From the NCBI GenBank assembly GCA_036960305.1, contig JBALWA010000016.1, positions 1-64,000 of the forward strand: a stretch of 64,000 nt of DNA. The letters are read 5' to 3'. Shown piece after piece: positions 51,493-59,881 of this stretch (position 1 is the first letter of the stretch; the number at the start of each line of letters is the position of its first letter). Source of the DNA: JBALVT01 sp036960305. GTDB taxonomy: Bacteria > Pseudomonadota > Gammaproteobacteria > Pseudomonadales > Halieaceae. The notes beneath the pieces are model-generated. The model did no database searches and had not been told where the DNA came from. It saw only the letters and a list, made by a program, of their open reading frames with translations. Made by a program: the position numbers and the translations under genes.

Positions 51493-52287
51493 TCAGGACG
51501 CAGCCATCCGCTCACCTGCATTCACATCGATGGTCTGGCCTGTCACGGCACGGGCCATATCGGAGCACAGATACAACACCGTGTCGGCGATATCGCGACT
51601 GTGGGGAATAAAATCCAGGGCCAGCTCTTCGTCTATCACCTTTTGCTTGTAGCTTGGTCCGTCCATACCCAAGCCTTCTCCTAATGCCGCGAAGTAAAAG
51701 TCCAACGCTTCTCCGTCGATGTTCCCCGGTCGCACTGAGTTGACCCGTATATTGTATTGGCCGAGCTCGCCCGCCATGTACAGGGCTGCAGTATTCAAGG
51801 CCGCCTTGGAAGACGCATAAGCGATGACCGGTGCTCGATTCTTGACGTAATCGCACATGGAGACAGAGTTGATCATGACAATGGCGCCACCCCGCGACTT
51901 CATAATGGGAACAACAGCCTGGCTCAGGCGCATAAAGCCGAGTAGGTTGACGTCCAGTACCTGGCGCCACACGGTATCGATGTCCGTGCTTTCAAAGGGC
52001 TGCATGTCGCCAATAAAGTAGGCGTTATTTACCAGGATGTCGACACCACCGAAGTGTTCCACAGCTTTGTCTACCAGGCGTTGGCAATCTTCACTGCTGC
52101 CAATATCGGTGACTACGGCCAGCGCTCTGCGACCGAGTCGCTCTACCTCTGCCTTTACCTCAAGCAATTTATCTTCACTGCGAGCGGCCAGTACGATATC
52201 TGCCCCCGCCCTCGCCAAAGCGAGGGAAATATCGCGACCCATACCCGGGCCAATTCCGGAAACAATGGCAACTTTGTTTTCTAACAT
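51493..52287 (-). CDS. Short-chain dehydrogenase/reductase, 264 aa
   Basis: A classical NAD(P)-dependent SDR: cofactor motif GIGPGMG near residues 11-17, NNAYFIG (Asn of the NAG-like segment), the catalytic Ser in INSVSMCD and the Tyr-x-x-x-Lys in IAYASSKAAL. The end DVNAGERMAAS is like that of secondary alcohol dehydrogenases. It is the last gene of the minus-strand cluster that begins with the DUF1214 protein, following the sulfotransferase and a truncated SDR. Confidence 0.92.
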   Translation of the reverse strand: MLENKVAIVSGIGPGMGRDISLALARAGADIVLAARSEDKLLEVKAEVERLGRRALAVVTDIGSSEDCQRLVDKAVEHFGGVDILVNNAYFIGDMQPFESTDIDTVWRQVLDVNLLGFMRLSQAVVPIMKSRGGAIVMINSVSMCDYVKNRAPVIAYASSKAALNTAALYMAGELGQYNIRVNSVRPGNIDGEALDFYFAALGEGLGMDGPSYKQKVIDEELALDFIPHSRDIADTVLYLCSDMARAVTGQTIDVNAGERMAAS

Positions 52288-52298
52288 CCGATCACCCC

Positions 52299-52610
52299 CT
52301 AGCGACAGACAGTTGCGTGGTCAACCAGCATGGATTCCCCACTAACGTAGGACGCGCGATCGCTGCAAAGCCACACGCAATTCTGAGCGATCTCCTCTGG
52401 TCGGCCAAAGCGTCCGCAGGGCACACTGCCGCGAATCATTTTTTCGACTTCCGCGCCAAGATCCAACGTCTTTTGTAACATGGGCGTCTGGATACTGCCC
52501 GGTAGCACGGCATTCACCCGAATGCCCTCCTCCACAAACAGCCGGGCGGTAGCTGCCCCGATTCCAGATGCTGCACCGGTGATTAGAGCGATCTTGTTTT
52601 CAAGTAACAT
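52299..52610 (-). pseudogene. Internally deleted SDR, 103 aa, lacking the catalytic residues
   Basis: The N-terminus (LENKIALITGAASGIGAATA) has the cofactor motif of an SDR, but after ARLFVEEG the sequence jumps to IRVNAVLPGSIQTPML, which is normally about 150 residues further on. The in-frame deletion removes the catalytic Ser, Tyr and Lys. The C-terminus is otherwise normal (CVWLCSDRASYVSGESMLVD). The gene overlaps the sulfotransferase start by 11 bases and is 11 bases before the next SDR, so its translation is kept within the operon even though it cannot be an enzyme. Confidence 0.8.
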
Positions 52611-53769
52611 TCAGGCCTACCTCATAGTATTTACAGTAATCACTAAAGCATTCTCGAATCTGGTCCGGGGTGAGGCCAAAATCCTCGGCCCGGTACGCGT
52701 GCCCGCCGTGTTTGTGTTGCGGGTGCCGCATCATCCATTGCCGCATTCCCTCAGCAGCAGCATCGTCCAGGGTCTCGCCCAGTTGATGATAAATGCCGCG
52801 GACGGCTTCCACCGGGTCCCGTACAAAGTTATCGAAGTGTACATCGACAAAGCGATCGGGATGGCGCCTGCGTACCTCCATGCCCTTGTTGAGTACGATA
52901 TCCCACTGCCTGAGTTCTGCTGCACCAATGGCTTCCGGGCTGATGTCCGGCTCCTGCATACGCCTCGCTGTCAGCACCAGGCTGCACACCGATGGAATGA
53001 GCTGAACCGGATCTCGGTGGGTCTGAATGATCGTGGCATCGGGAAAGGTCTCAAGTAACACGTCCAGAGCCCAAAGATGACTGGGGTCTTTGAGAACCCA
53101 GCGCTGGCTATTATCGTTCATGCCGATCAGCTTCAGCGTCTCGGCATAGAGCTTATACGCTCCGCTCATATCTGCCCGATATAACCACTGTTCGTAGGCA
53201 GGCACAGTGGCATTGGCCTGGAAGGTAACATTGGCAAAACCCTGCATTAGCAACAGCCGGCATTCATCCGCGCCCGCAGCCGTCATTTCGTGTATCTGTT
53301 TGAGTTCGGGGTTGATCTGGTCCAGCATCGCCAGAGAGCTTTCCACTTCCCGGTAGCGTTCGTTTTCTTGCCAAGTGCTTTCCTCTGGCCTTGGCTGGGG
53401 GTAACTCCCCAGCCAGTATTCCAGCCCCTGGTTTTGCGGTTGAGAGACCAGGAGGCGATGTAGGATAGTCGTCCCCGTACGCGGCAAACCCACGATAAAC
53501 AGCGGCTTCTCAATAGGCCGCCTCAGGGCCCCGGGGTTTTTCTTCAAACCTTCTATGGCATAAAGCCGGCCTCGCAGGCAGTTGACCAACATAGCCCAGG
53601 CGCTGTAACGCCCTATCTCCCCAAAGCGGGCCGTGTTGTCATAGCATTCGAGAAGAATCTGTAGCCCCTCTCGATAGCTGCCATCACCAAAGTCGTTCAA
53701 GCCCGTGGCACGAGATGCCTTCTCGTGCAGCGCCTCAATCGCCGTAGAAAAATGGTCGGGCAGCTGCAT
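52600..53769 (-). CDS. Sulfotransferase-family protein, 389 aa
   Basis: A PAPS-dependent sulfotransferase-like protein. The 5'-phosphosulfate loop is IVGLPRTGTTILHRLL (about residues 92-107), and the 3'-phosphate site is in DATIIQTHRDPVQLIPS (His-Arg-Asp-Pro, around residue 245). Family members of this sort act on sterols, lipids and other hydroxyl compounds. The gene follows the DUF1214 gene by five bases, and the two are probably translated together. No PAPS synthesis gene is in the window. Confidence 0.87.
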   Translation of the reverse strand: MQLPDHFSTAIEALHEKASRATGLNDFGDGSYREGLQILLECYDNTARFGEIGRYSAWAMLVNCLRGRLYAIEGLKKNPGALRRPIEKPLFIVGLPRTGTTILHRLLVSQPQNQGLEYWLGSYPQPRPEESTWQENERYREVESSLAMLDQINPELKQIHEMTAAGADECRLLLMQGFANVTFQANATVPAYEQWLYRADMSGAYKLYAETLKLIGMNDNSQRWVLKDPSHLWALDVLLETFPDATIIQTHRDPVQLIPSVCSLVLTARRMQEPDISPEAIGAAELRQWDIVLNKGMEVRRRHPDRFVDVHFDNFVRDPVEAVRGIYHQLGETLDDAAAEGMRQWMMRHPQHKHGGHAYRAEDFGLTPDQIRECFSDYCKYYEVGLNVT

Positions 53770-53774
53770 CAGGT

Positions 53775-54863
53775 CTAGCGCTCCGCAAGCAGCTCATCGA
53801 TGCGCAATACCCGGGTATTAACAGTGGCATCACTCTCAGCCTTGATCCATCTCAGGGCAATGCAGCCCCGGTCATGGCCGGCTGTGTCAATCCAGTTCAC
53901 CACGCCAGGATCAGTTTTCGCAATCACCAGCCGCACCTTGCCATCAGTATCTACCGCCGCATTACTGTGGTTGTAGTGTGTACGGTAATCCAGGTAATCC
54001 AGTGATTCCAGCCAGTGATTCGCCACCTGCAAGTTCCAGTACTCACACACAGGCGGTGACAGTTCGACTTCCAGAACCTCACCGTCGGCCAGATCAAAAT
54101 AGCCATTGTTATAACTGGTATTTGGATCACCCTGGGCAAAGGCCAACAAAGCCGGGTCGATAGGGTGGATCTCATTCGTCCTCTCCTTGAAGGTATTGGT
54201 CCAGTGCAAGAACTGGCCGACCACTCCGCCTACAAACAAGCCCGCCAGTTGTAGAGACTTCTCAAAGGCTTCGGGTCGCAGCGCCTCCACTGGCCGTGCA
54301 ACCGCTGCAGCATCGAGGCACTCGATTGACAGGCTCGCCGGCGTATTCCCGGCCCTGTCCAGAACCGTCTGGCGAATCAGAATCGAGTTGCTCTCCTCGA
54401 GTAGAGGTAGCCAGTTACCCGATTTCTCCTTCACACTGACCTGTATTTCAAAATCCCCCTGGTCGTCGACTTCCAGATCATTCAGTAGCAAGTATCCGCT
54501 GCACAGAAGCCCCTTGCCGGACCCCAGGCCACCGTAATAGGAACCAATGCCAATATTGAACGCTTGCTGCCGGTTCCCCCGAATCACGTACTCACAGCTC
54601 CCGGTGATAGTGCAACTACCATACAAAAAATCGGGATTGTCGCCACCAATGCGCGGGGCGTTGTAGCCAATGTGCGGGCGCGTAGGATCAGGCCGCTCCA
54701 TGAACCGGCCGAGAGCGTGCGATGTGAGCCGCGCCAGATAACGAAATCCCTCCGCCCTGTCCAGGTCACTCTCCGGTGCGTTTTCGAGTACTTGCTGGCC
54801 CGCATCTCGCAGCTGGTCGCAGAAGGCGTTCCAGCTACTGTTGTCGAATAGATCGTCTGCCAC
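53775..54863 (-). CDS. DUF1214-domain protein, 362 aa
   Basis: The protein carries the C-terminal DUF1214 signature (ADGEVLEVELSPPVCEYWNL, then QVANHWLESLDYL and DYRTHYNHSNA) and an N-terminal part of about 230 residues with beta-rich sequence (YGSCTITGSCEYVIRGNRQQ). DUF1214 proteins are widespread near lipid and sterol catabolism genes, but their activity is unknown. The GTG start at 54863 has GGGAG eight bases upstream. It is first in the operon with the sulfotransferase and SDRs, and is divergent from a MarR regulator. Confidence 0.85.
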   Translation of the reverse strand: MADDLFDNSSWNAFCDQLRDAGQQVLENAPESDLDRAEGFRYLARLTSHALGRFMERPDPTRPHIGYNAPRIGGDNPDFLYGSCTITGSCEYVIRGNRQQAFNIGIGSYYGGLGSGKGLLCSGYLLLNDLEVDDQGDFEIQVSVKEKSGNWLPLLEESNSILIRQTVLDRAGNTPASLSIECLDAAAVARPVEALRPEAFEKSLQLAGLFVGGVVGQFLHWTNTFKERTNEIHPIDPALLAFAQGDPNTSYNNGYFDLADGEVLEVELSPPVCEYWNLQVANHWLESLDYLDYRTHYNHSNAAVDTDGKVRLVIAKTDPGVVNWIDTAGHDRGCIALRWIKAESDATVNTRVLRIDELLAER

Positions 54864-54888
54864 GTTACACGCTCCCGAGAAATCTCAT

Positions 54889-54924
54889 TATTACCTTTTC
54901 ATATAGCTTACTGGCAAGGTAATA
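54889..54924. promoter_or_regulatory. Inverted repeat between DUF1214 operon and MarR gene
   Basis: TATTACCTT (54889-54897) and AAGGTAATA (54916-54924) are perfect 9-base inverted repeats 18 bases apart, in the 99-base gap between the divergent genes. The position suits a MarR-family dimer that controls its own gene and the operon. Confidence 0.6.
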
Positions 54925-54962
54925 TATGTCAATCATTGTTTCTATTGGGTGCGCCTTCCGCC

Positions 54963-55496
54963 ATGAGCAAAAGCAAGAAACCTCTCCCGGCAACCGCGGT
55001 TTCACCTTTCCGGGACGATTTTAGTGAGCAAACCACTACCGTTTTGCGGCGATTACTACCGGACACAGACGTATCATCCATTCCGCTATTTGGCGTGGCC
55101 AATACCGTCGGACGATTGCTGAACACATTTAACGACCAGAACCTGAAGCCGTTCGCCTGCAGCTACACCGAGTATCTGGTACTGGGCATGTTGCGCACCA
55201 CCTCGGACGGCAAAGGCCTTTCACCCACAGTCCTGAACGATATCCTGATGCAAACCTCGGGCGGACTCACCCAAACAATCAAGCGCCTGGAACAAGCGGG
55301 GTTTATTAGCCGCGCGCCCAACCCGGAGGACGGTCGTTCGGTAATCGTAGAACTCACTCGCGCCGGAGAAGACCTGGCCGATCGAATGCTGGCAGCACAG
55401 GCGGAAGCCCAGAACCAGAAACTCGCCTGGCTGGATGAAAGCCAGCGGCAGCAGCTGCTGGAGTCACTGCAGCTAATGGTCAAACTATTCAGGTAG
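54963..55496 (+). CDS. MarR-family transcriptional regulator, 177 aa
   Basis: A winged-helix DNA-binding repressor or activator. The MarR signature is visible: TEYLVLGMLRTTSDGKG, NDILMQTSGGLTQTIKRLEQ and AGFISRAPNPEDGRSVIVEL (wing with DGR). It is about the normal length with an N-terminal extension of some 25 residues. Divergent placement from the DUF1214/sulfotransferase operon, with an inverted repeat in between, makes this operon the likely target. The ATG at 54963 is preferred to the TTG at 54936; neither has a strong ribosome-binding site. Confidence 0.88.
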   Translation: MSKSKKPLPATAVSPFRDDFSEQTTTVLRRLLPDTDVSSIPLFGVANTVGRLLNTFNDQNLKPFACSYTEYLVLGMLRTTSDGKGLSPTVLNDILMQTSGGLTQTIKRLEQAGFISRAPNPEDGRSVIVELTRAGEDLADRMLAAQAEAQNQKLAWLDESQRQQLLESLQLMVKLFR

Positions 55497-55758
55497 GGTA
55501 GGCCTGTCTCACATCAGGATGTGTAGCCAAGTGTGATGTTGCTCAGTTTTATAAGTATTCTTAATCTGTGTATCGGAGCTGCGGGCGTTGTCCTCCGAGC
55601 CAAAAATGTCAAAGGCGATACTGACAGGTTCAGGCATACTGCGATTATGCACGATTCAGAGCGTGGCTCCAGATACCGCATGATTTAATCGGTCAACGCT
55701 GATCCTCCCCGCCAATTGCAACGTATACATCATTATTGTTACAGCGAGGAGCGTCACA

Positions 55759-56712
55759 GTGGACCATAAATTACCCAACGTCGGTGTAGGCGCCTGCCTG
55801 GTAGGCGGAAAAGTGCGGTACAACGGTGAAAGCAAGCGTAGAAGCAGCCATATAGATAACCTAAGCGAGCACGTCCAATTGCAGGCATTTTGTCCTGAGA
55901 TCTCTATTGGCATGGGTGTTCCGCGGGAGACCGTGCGACTGGTAGGCGATCTCGGTACGGTGAGATTGATGGACAGCGCGACACAGACCGCCGACTATAC
56001 ACAACCGATGAAAGACTATGCGGCGACCGTTCTGGAAACGCACCCGGATATGGCTGGCTATATTCTGGTTAAGAGCTCACCGAGCTGCGGCTTTGCCAGG
56101 GTGAAGCGCTACAATGCCAAGGGCAACGTGGTCCTTAACGATTCAATGGGTATTTTTGCAGCGGAATTGCGCAAACTGGACCCTCTTTTACCCCTGGAGG
56201 AAGATGGAAGGCTCTGTGACGCGGGCCTCAGAGAAAACTTTGTGAACCGGGTATTCGCTTATAACGACTGGAAAACCTTCCTTGTTGGTCAAATCGATCA
56301 TCGCGGACTCATCCAGTTCTGGTCCCGCTACAAATATCTTGTCATGTCGCACCACGTGCCAACATACAAGGCTATAGGTCGCCTGCTGAGCGATTCGACA
56401 GCTGAACCAATTGCCAATAAGGCCGCGCGTTTCATTACGCTGTTAATGACAGGCCTGTCACATTTGGCTACGCGCAAGACGCATTCCAACGTGCTACAGC
56501 ATATCCAGGGCTATTTGAAAAAATCTCTTGGCACCGCGGACAAAAGTGAAATGAACACGCTGATCACGCAGTACCGACAGGGTCATATACCCTTGGTCGT
56601 CCCGGTCACTCTATTACGGCATCATTTCAGGCTGCACAGTTCGGACTATATCAACCGGCAGGTGTATATGGAGCCATACCCTGAACAGCTGGCTCTGAGG
56701 AATCTGATCTGA
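55759..56712 (+). CDS. DUF523 and DUF1722 protein (YbgA-like), 317 aa
   Basis: The N-terminal half (VGVGACLVGGKVRYNGESKR, then FCPEISIGMGVPRETVRLVG and VKSSPSCGFARVKRYN) is DUF523, with conserved cysteines for a cluster or thiol chemistry. The C-terminal half (KYLVMSHHVPTYKAIGRLLS) is DUF1722. The pair is a common fusion of unknown activity, at times linked to photolyase or stress genes. The GTG start has GAGGAG upstream. Confidence 0.9.
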   Translation: MDHKLPNVGVGACLVGGKVRYNGESKRRSSHIDNLSEHVQLQAFCPEISIGMGVPRETVRLVGDLGTVRLMDSATQTADYTQPMKDYAATVLETHPDMAGYILVKSSPSCGFARVKRYNAKGNVVLNDSMGIFAAELRKLDPLLPLEEDGRLCDAGLRENFVNRVFAYNDWKTFLVGQIDHRGLIQFWSRYKYLVMSHHVPTYKAIGRLLSDSTAEPIANKAARFITLLMTGLSHLATRKTHSNVLQHIQGYLKKSLGTADKSEMNTLITQYRQGHIPLVVPVTLLRHHFRLHSSDYINRQVYMEPYPEQLALRNLI

Positions 56713-56743
56713 TATTTCCCTGAGGTTTGTAGGGGATATCCGA

Positions 56744-57196
56744 TCAGACCACGTCCGCCATTCGCTGGCGATAGTCCCAGCTAAATAGGCGGTGAGGCGC
56801 GATACTGATAATGAGCTCATCCTCGCTTCGGGACAAAAGCCAACGCGAAAAGTCTGAATCCAGGTCGCCAACATACCGTTGCAGTAATTGTTGAAGCGCA
56901 GGATCCTCTCCCAGTGCGGACATCGTGGCAATACCCTGACCTCTTACACCCCGGTAGGGTGGGTTGTCAGACGCCAGCTCAAAGCCAACCCTATTGTCAT
57001 GTTTCAGCAAATTCACAAGCTTGGCAGACTGGTGCGTAACGCAATAGAACTTGTCTTCACGATAGAGAAACCAGAGGGAAACCACCCTGGGAAACCCATC
57101 CGGTGCGACACAGGACAACCTGATCGGTAGCGTGATACTGCCCAGGTAAGAATCAATTTGCGCCTTTTTCCACGAGCCTGCAATTTCGATCGTCAT
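56744..57196 (-). CDS. Pyridoxamine-phosphate-oxidase-like flavoprotein, 150 aa
   Basis: The protein has the split-barrel flavin-binding fold of the PNPOx-like family: LPIRLSCVAPDGFPRVVSLW, LLKHDNRVGFELASDNPPYR and GVRGQGIATMSALGEDP. Members bind FMN or F420 and reduce or oxidise various substrates; a role in pyridoxal synthesis is not implied. The ATG at 57196 with GGGAAAG upstream gives the more typical N-terminus. It is convergent with the DUF523 gene. Confidence 0.8.
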   Translation of the reverse strand: MTIEIAGSWKKAQIDSYLGSITLPIRLSCVAPDGFPRVVSLWFLYREDKFYCVTHQSAKLVNLLKHDNRVGFELASDNPPYRGVRGQGIATMSALGEDPALQQLLQRYVGDLDSDFSRWLLSRSEDELIISIAPHRLFSWDYRQRMADVV

Positions 57197-57432
57197 TATC
57201 ACTTTCCCTATCAAGAAGACTGGTGTGCTCGATTAGTGCCAGACCTTAGCCAGCGCGAGGAACCCCAGACGAACATCGATTTTTCGTCATAGGCGCTGTC
57301 AGCGAGTAAACCCACATGAGTATACGCGAATCCCGGCGCAAGGGTTCACCCGCGAGTCGCATGGTTGCAAAGTGATCCAATTTTCCGGTAGCACGTACAT
57401 TGCTTAAATGAACACATTGCAGGCACCCTGAA

Positions 57433-57990
57433 ATGAACTACGTGATGAGCTGGCGAGGCCCCCAAACTGATATGCTGTACACCTTGATGAACGGCTTACT
57501 GTTCAACATCAGCTGGTTTGCGATTATCTATACCCAATCGACAACTCTTGCACCACTTTTGGTGTCCTTGCACCTTCTAGCGCACTTTTCACTGATGGGA
57601 CGAGGCCTGCCTGAAGGGGCATTTATCATCGGTGTTACGATGCTGGGGATCCTTGTAGATCAAACCCTATTTTACCTGGGAGTGTTCACTGTCAATGGAC
57701 AAGCAGCACTACCCCCCCTGTGGATAACTTGCTTGTGGCCGGTACTGGCTACAACCTGTATGCACGCATTTCGGGGCCTGTCGAGTCACCTCTGGCTTGC
57801 GGCCCTTTTCGGCGGGATAGGCGGTGCAGGCTCTTATCTAGCCGGAACAGGTCTAACTGATGTCCAGTTTGCCTCCACAGCCTGGGGCCCATGGATTATG
57901 GCAGCGATATGGATGATCCTTTTCCCAGCGCTGCTCTTCGTGGCGCGCATGTGGATCAACGGTATGGAGGCTGCAGATGCAAGCAGTTAA
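57433..57990 (+). CDS. DUF2878 membrane protein, 185 aa
   Basis: An integral membrane protein with about five helices (residues roughly 15-34, 35-55, 65-88, 95-115 and 140-172). The sequence DQTLFYLGVFTV and the Trp-rich C-terminal half fit DUF2878. No ribosome-binding site is clear at the ATG, so a later start is possible. Its end overlaps the next gene by 14 bases, so the two form an operon. Confidence 0.8.
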   Translation: MNYVMSWRGPQTDMLYTLMNGLLFNISWFAIIYTQSTTLAPLLVSLHLLAHFSLMGRGLPEGAFIIGVTMLGILVDQTLFYLGVFTVNGQAALPPLWITCLWPVLATTCMHAFRGLSSHLWLAALFGGIGGAGSYLAGTGLTDVQFASTAWGPWIMAAIWMILFPALLFVARMWINGMEAADASS

Positions 57991-58681
57991 ATATATAGGC
58001 GCACTTCTGGCCATGGCCTTTTCGTCGATGGGATTAACTGATAGCAACCCCGCCCCAACGGTCATAGGTACCGCATATGATCAGGAAAACGGTCGCTTTC
58101 TCTACACAGAACAACACTTTTGCAGCCCTGACAGCCGTTTATGCACTGTGGAATACCGCGACAGCTTTGGCGTGATCATTGCGCAAAAGTGGCTGGACTA
58201 CAGCGACAGTCTCATCAGCCCCAGCCTGGTAATGAATGACTATCGACAAAATAGTGAAGTCAGCGTGTCCTCCGGCGATGCCGATGACACGGTCGTTGAT
58301 GCGGGATTCGACAATTATGTCCGCAGCATATGGGATGAATTATTCAGCGGCGAAGCCGTACGCTTCCCCTTTCTTGTCTTGGGCTTCGACAAGCCGTTCA
58401 AGATGCGCGTAGATCAAGAGGAAAACCCAAGCTGCGATAGGGACAACTTGTGCCTACTAGTGAGTCTTGATTCCTGGTTATTAGGCATGCTGACCGACCC
58501 CATCGAGCTCTCATATTCACGCGATAGCAGAAAGTTGGTGCGCTTCAGTGGTTTGAGTAACATCAAAGGAGAAACTGGTGAAACACTCATGGTCGACATT
58601 CACTACCAATACGAGAACGATAGCCTTCCTGCATTGCTGCAGTCACAGTCACATCAAGGTCCATCAGAATTCATTTTTTGA
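57977..58681 (+). CDS. Exported protein of unknown function, 234 aa
   Basis: A signal peptide of about 22 residues (VKYIGALLAMAFSSMGLTDS) is followed by a soluble chain of mixed strands and helices with three or four cysteines (HFCSPDSRLCTVEYRDS; PSCDRDNLCL). It overlaps the DUF2878 gene and has GGAGG before the ATG, so the two are made together; partners of DUF2878 in other genomes often include such periplasmic proteins. The function is unknown. Confidence 0.8.
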   Translation: MQAVKYIGALLAMAFSSMGLTDSNPAPTVIGTAYDQENGRFLYTEQHFCSPDSRLCTVEYRDSFGVIIAQKWLDYSDSLISPSLVMNDYRQNSEVSVSSGDADDTVVDAGFDNYVRSIWDELFSGEAVRFPFLVLGFDKPFKMRVDQEENPSCDRDNLCLLVSLDSWLLGMLTDPIELSYSRDSRKLVRFSGLSNIKGETGETLMVDIHYQYENDSLPALLQSQSHQGPSEFIF

Positions 58682-58982
58682 CGTACAATAGTAAATAAGC
58701 CCGTCATCTATTGTTACAGGCAGTATAAGTCCTGGGCCGCTAACTCTGGGTGGCATTCAACATAGGTTCCAGCCTGGAAATCTAGGGCGAGTGGAGTGGA
58801 TTCGTTTCGATCTGGAAAGTAACATTGACACCCTGGGTCTTGGCGTCCGCTGGACGTTTTGATCGATAGCTGATGACCGATTGATTCATTACATTGATGC
58901 CCCACTGAAATCTAATCAGTGAGGCATCAATATAGTAAACCAATGAGGTACTACTTTGTGCCTATTGGCGGAGCGGGTCATC
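58682..58982. other. Convergent intergenic region with a long hairpin
   Basis: A long stem-loop at 58894-58930 (listed separately) ends this region. A minus-strand frame of about 35 codons with reasonable codon use (it includes KTQGVNVTFQIETNPL) exists upstream of the hairpin, but nothing else supports it as a gene. Confidence 0.35.
58894..58930. terminator. Long stem-loop between convergent genes
   Basis: TTGATGCCCCACTGA (58894-58908) and TCAGTGAGGCATCAA (58916-58930) pair at 14 of 15 positions with a seven-base loop. It sits between the plus-strand exported protein and the minus-strand outer-membrane protein, so it is probably a bidirectional terminator, though no good U-run follows on the plus side. 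Confidence 0.5.
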
Positions 58983-59621
58983 TCAGAAATTGAACTTCAA
59001 GCCAATATAGACCCGATCAGACTCCAGCAATTGCTGCCTTTCCCAACCGAACGTCACAGAGGTTTTTGGTGCTATTTTGTAATCCAGCCCCAGGCCAAAC
59101 ACCAGGTCCTCGTCCCGAGTAGTTTGCCTGGAGAGTGTACCCCCGATATTCCACCGCGTCTCCTGCTCCCAGAAGTAGACACCTGCACCTGCGGTGAACG
59201 ATAGATTTTCCGTCAGAGAGAATTCTTTGCCAACCCGCAGTACAACGCCCTCCACCTCCGCAACCCCCGACGCATCAACAAGAAAGTTATCGTCGAGCCC
59301 CAGGTTCACAGCCTCAAGGCTGCCTTCGCCGCCATGCTCGCCAATATCAAGCCAGCCTGCCTCCAAACTCCACTTGTTTTCGAACTGATAACCGAAGAGG
59401 ACCTCATAGGCAGTGTCATCCTCATCGAGGCTTTCAGCCGACTTGAACCTACTACCGAAATCCACACTGGACTGACCGACATTAGCGCTGAGGTAAAAGC
59501 CACTGACAGGGGCATCATCCGCAGCTGTGGCCCCTGACAACCCCAGTACACAGAGAGTAAATAGCGCGGAAGACAATAAACTGTTCAAGCGGGTTCGTTG
59601 GAGCGTGGGTAGTAAATGCAT
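58983..59621 (-). CDS. Outer-membrane beta-barrel protein, 212 aa
   Basis: A signal peptide (ending TAADD) is followed by about eight amphipathic strands: SGFYLSANVGQSSVDFGSRF, YEVLFGYQFENKWSLEAGWL, LSFTAGAGVYFWEQE and the C-terminal VYIGLKFNF with terminal Phe, all features of eight-stranded OmpW/OmpA-type barrels. The role is unknown, perhaps structural or a small pore. The start ATG is poorly supported by ribosome-binding signals. Confidence 0.82.
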   Translation of the reverse strand: MHLLPTLQRTRLNSLLSSALFTLCVLGLSGATAADDAPVSGFYLSANVGQSSVDFGSRFKSAESLDEDDTAYEVLFGYQFENKWSLEAGWLDIGEHGGEGSLEAVNLGLDDNFLVDASGVAEVEGVVLRVGKEFSLTENLSFTAGAGVYFWEQETRWNIGGTLSRQTTRDEDLVFGLGLDYKIAPKTSVTFGWERQQLLESDRVYIGLKFNF

Positions 59622-59881
59622 AGATAATTGAGGCCCTTGTTTATAAAACGAATAATCACTATCGAGAGTCCGACCAAAGCAACTGAGGAAAGTTCAGTGA
59701 CGACCAAGGATTTGCATGCGCGACCGCACGTAGTGCAACACTAACTGCCCCTTGAGCTACCCCATACTCGATATCGATAATGCCCAAGAGAACCAGAATC
59801 CCAAAAGCCCTTGTCATTCTGTACCAATCGGTTCAGTATAAGATCCTCGATCTACTGCAAGTAAACCCACCGAGAGCATAG

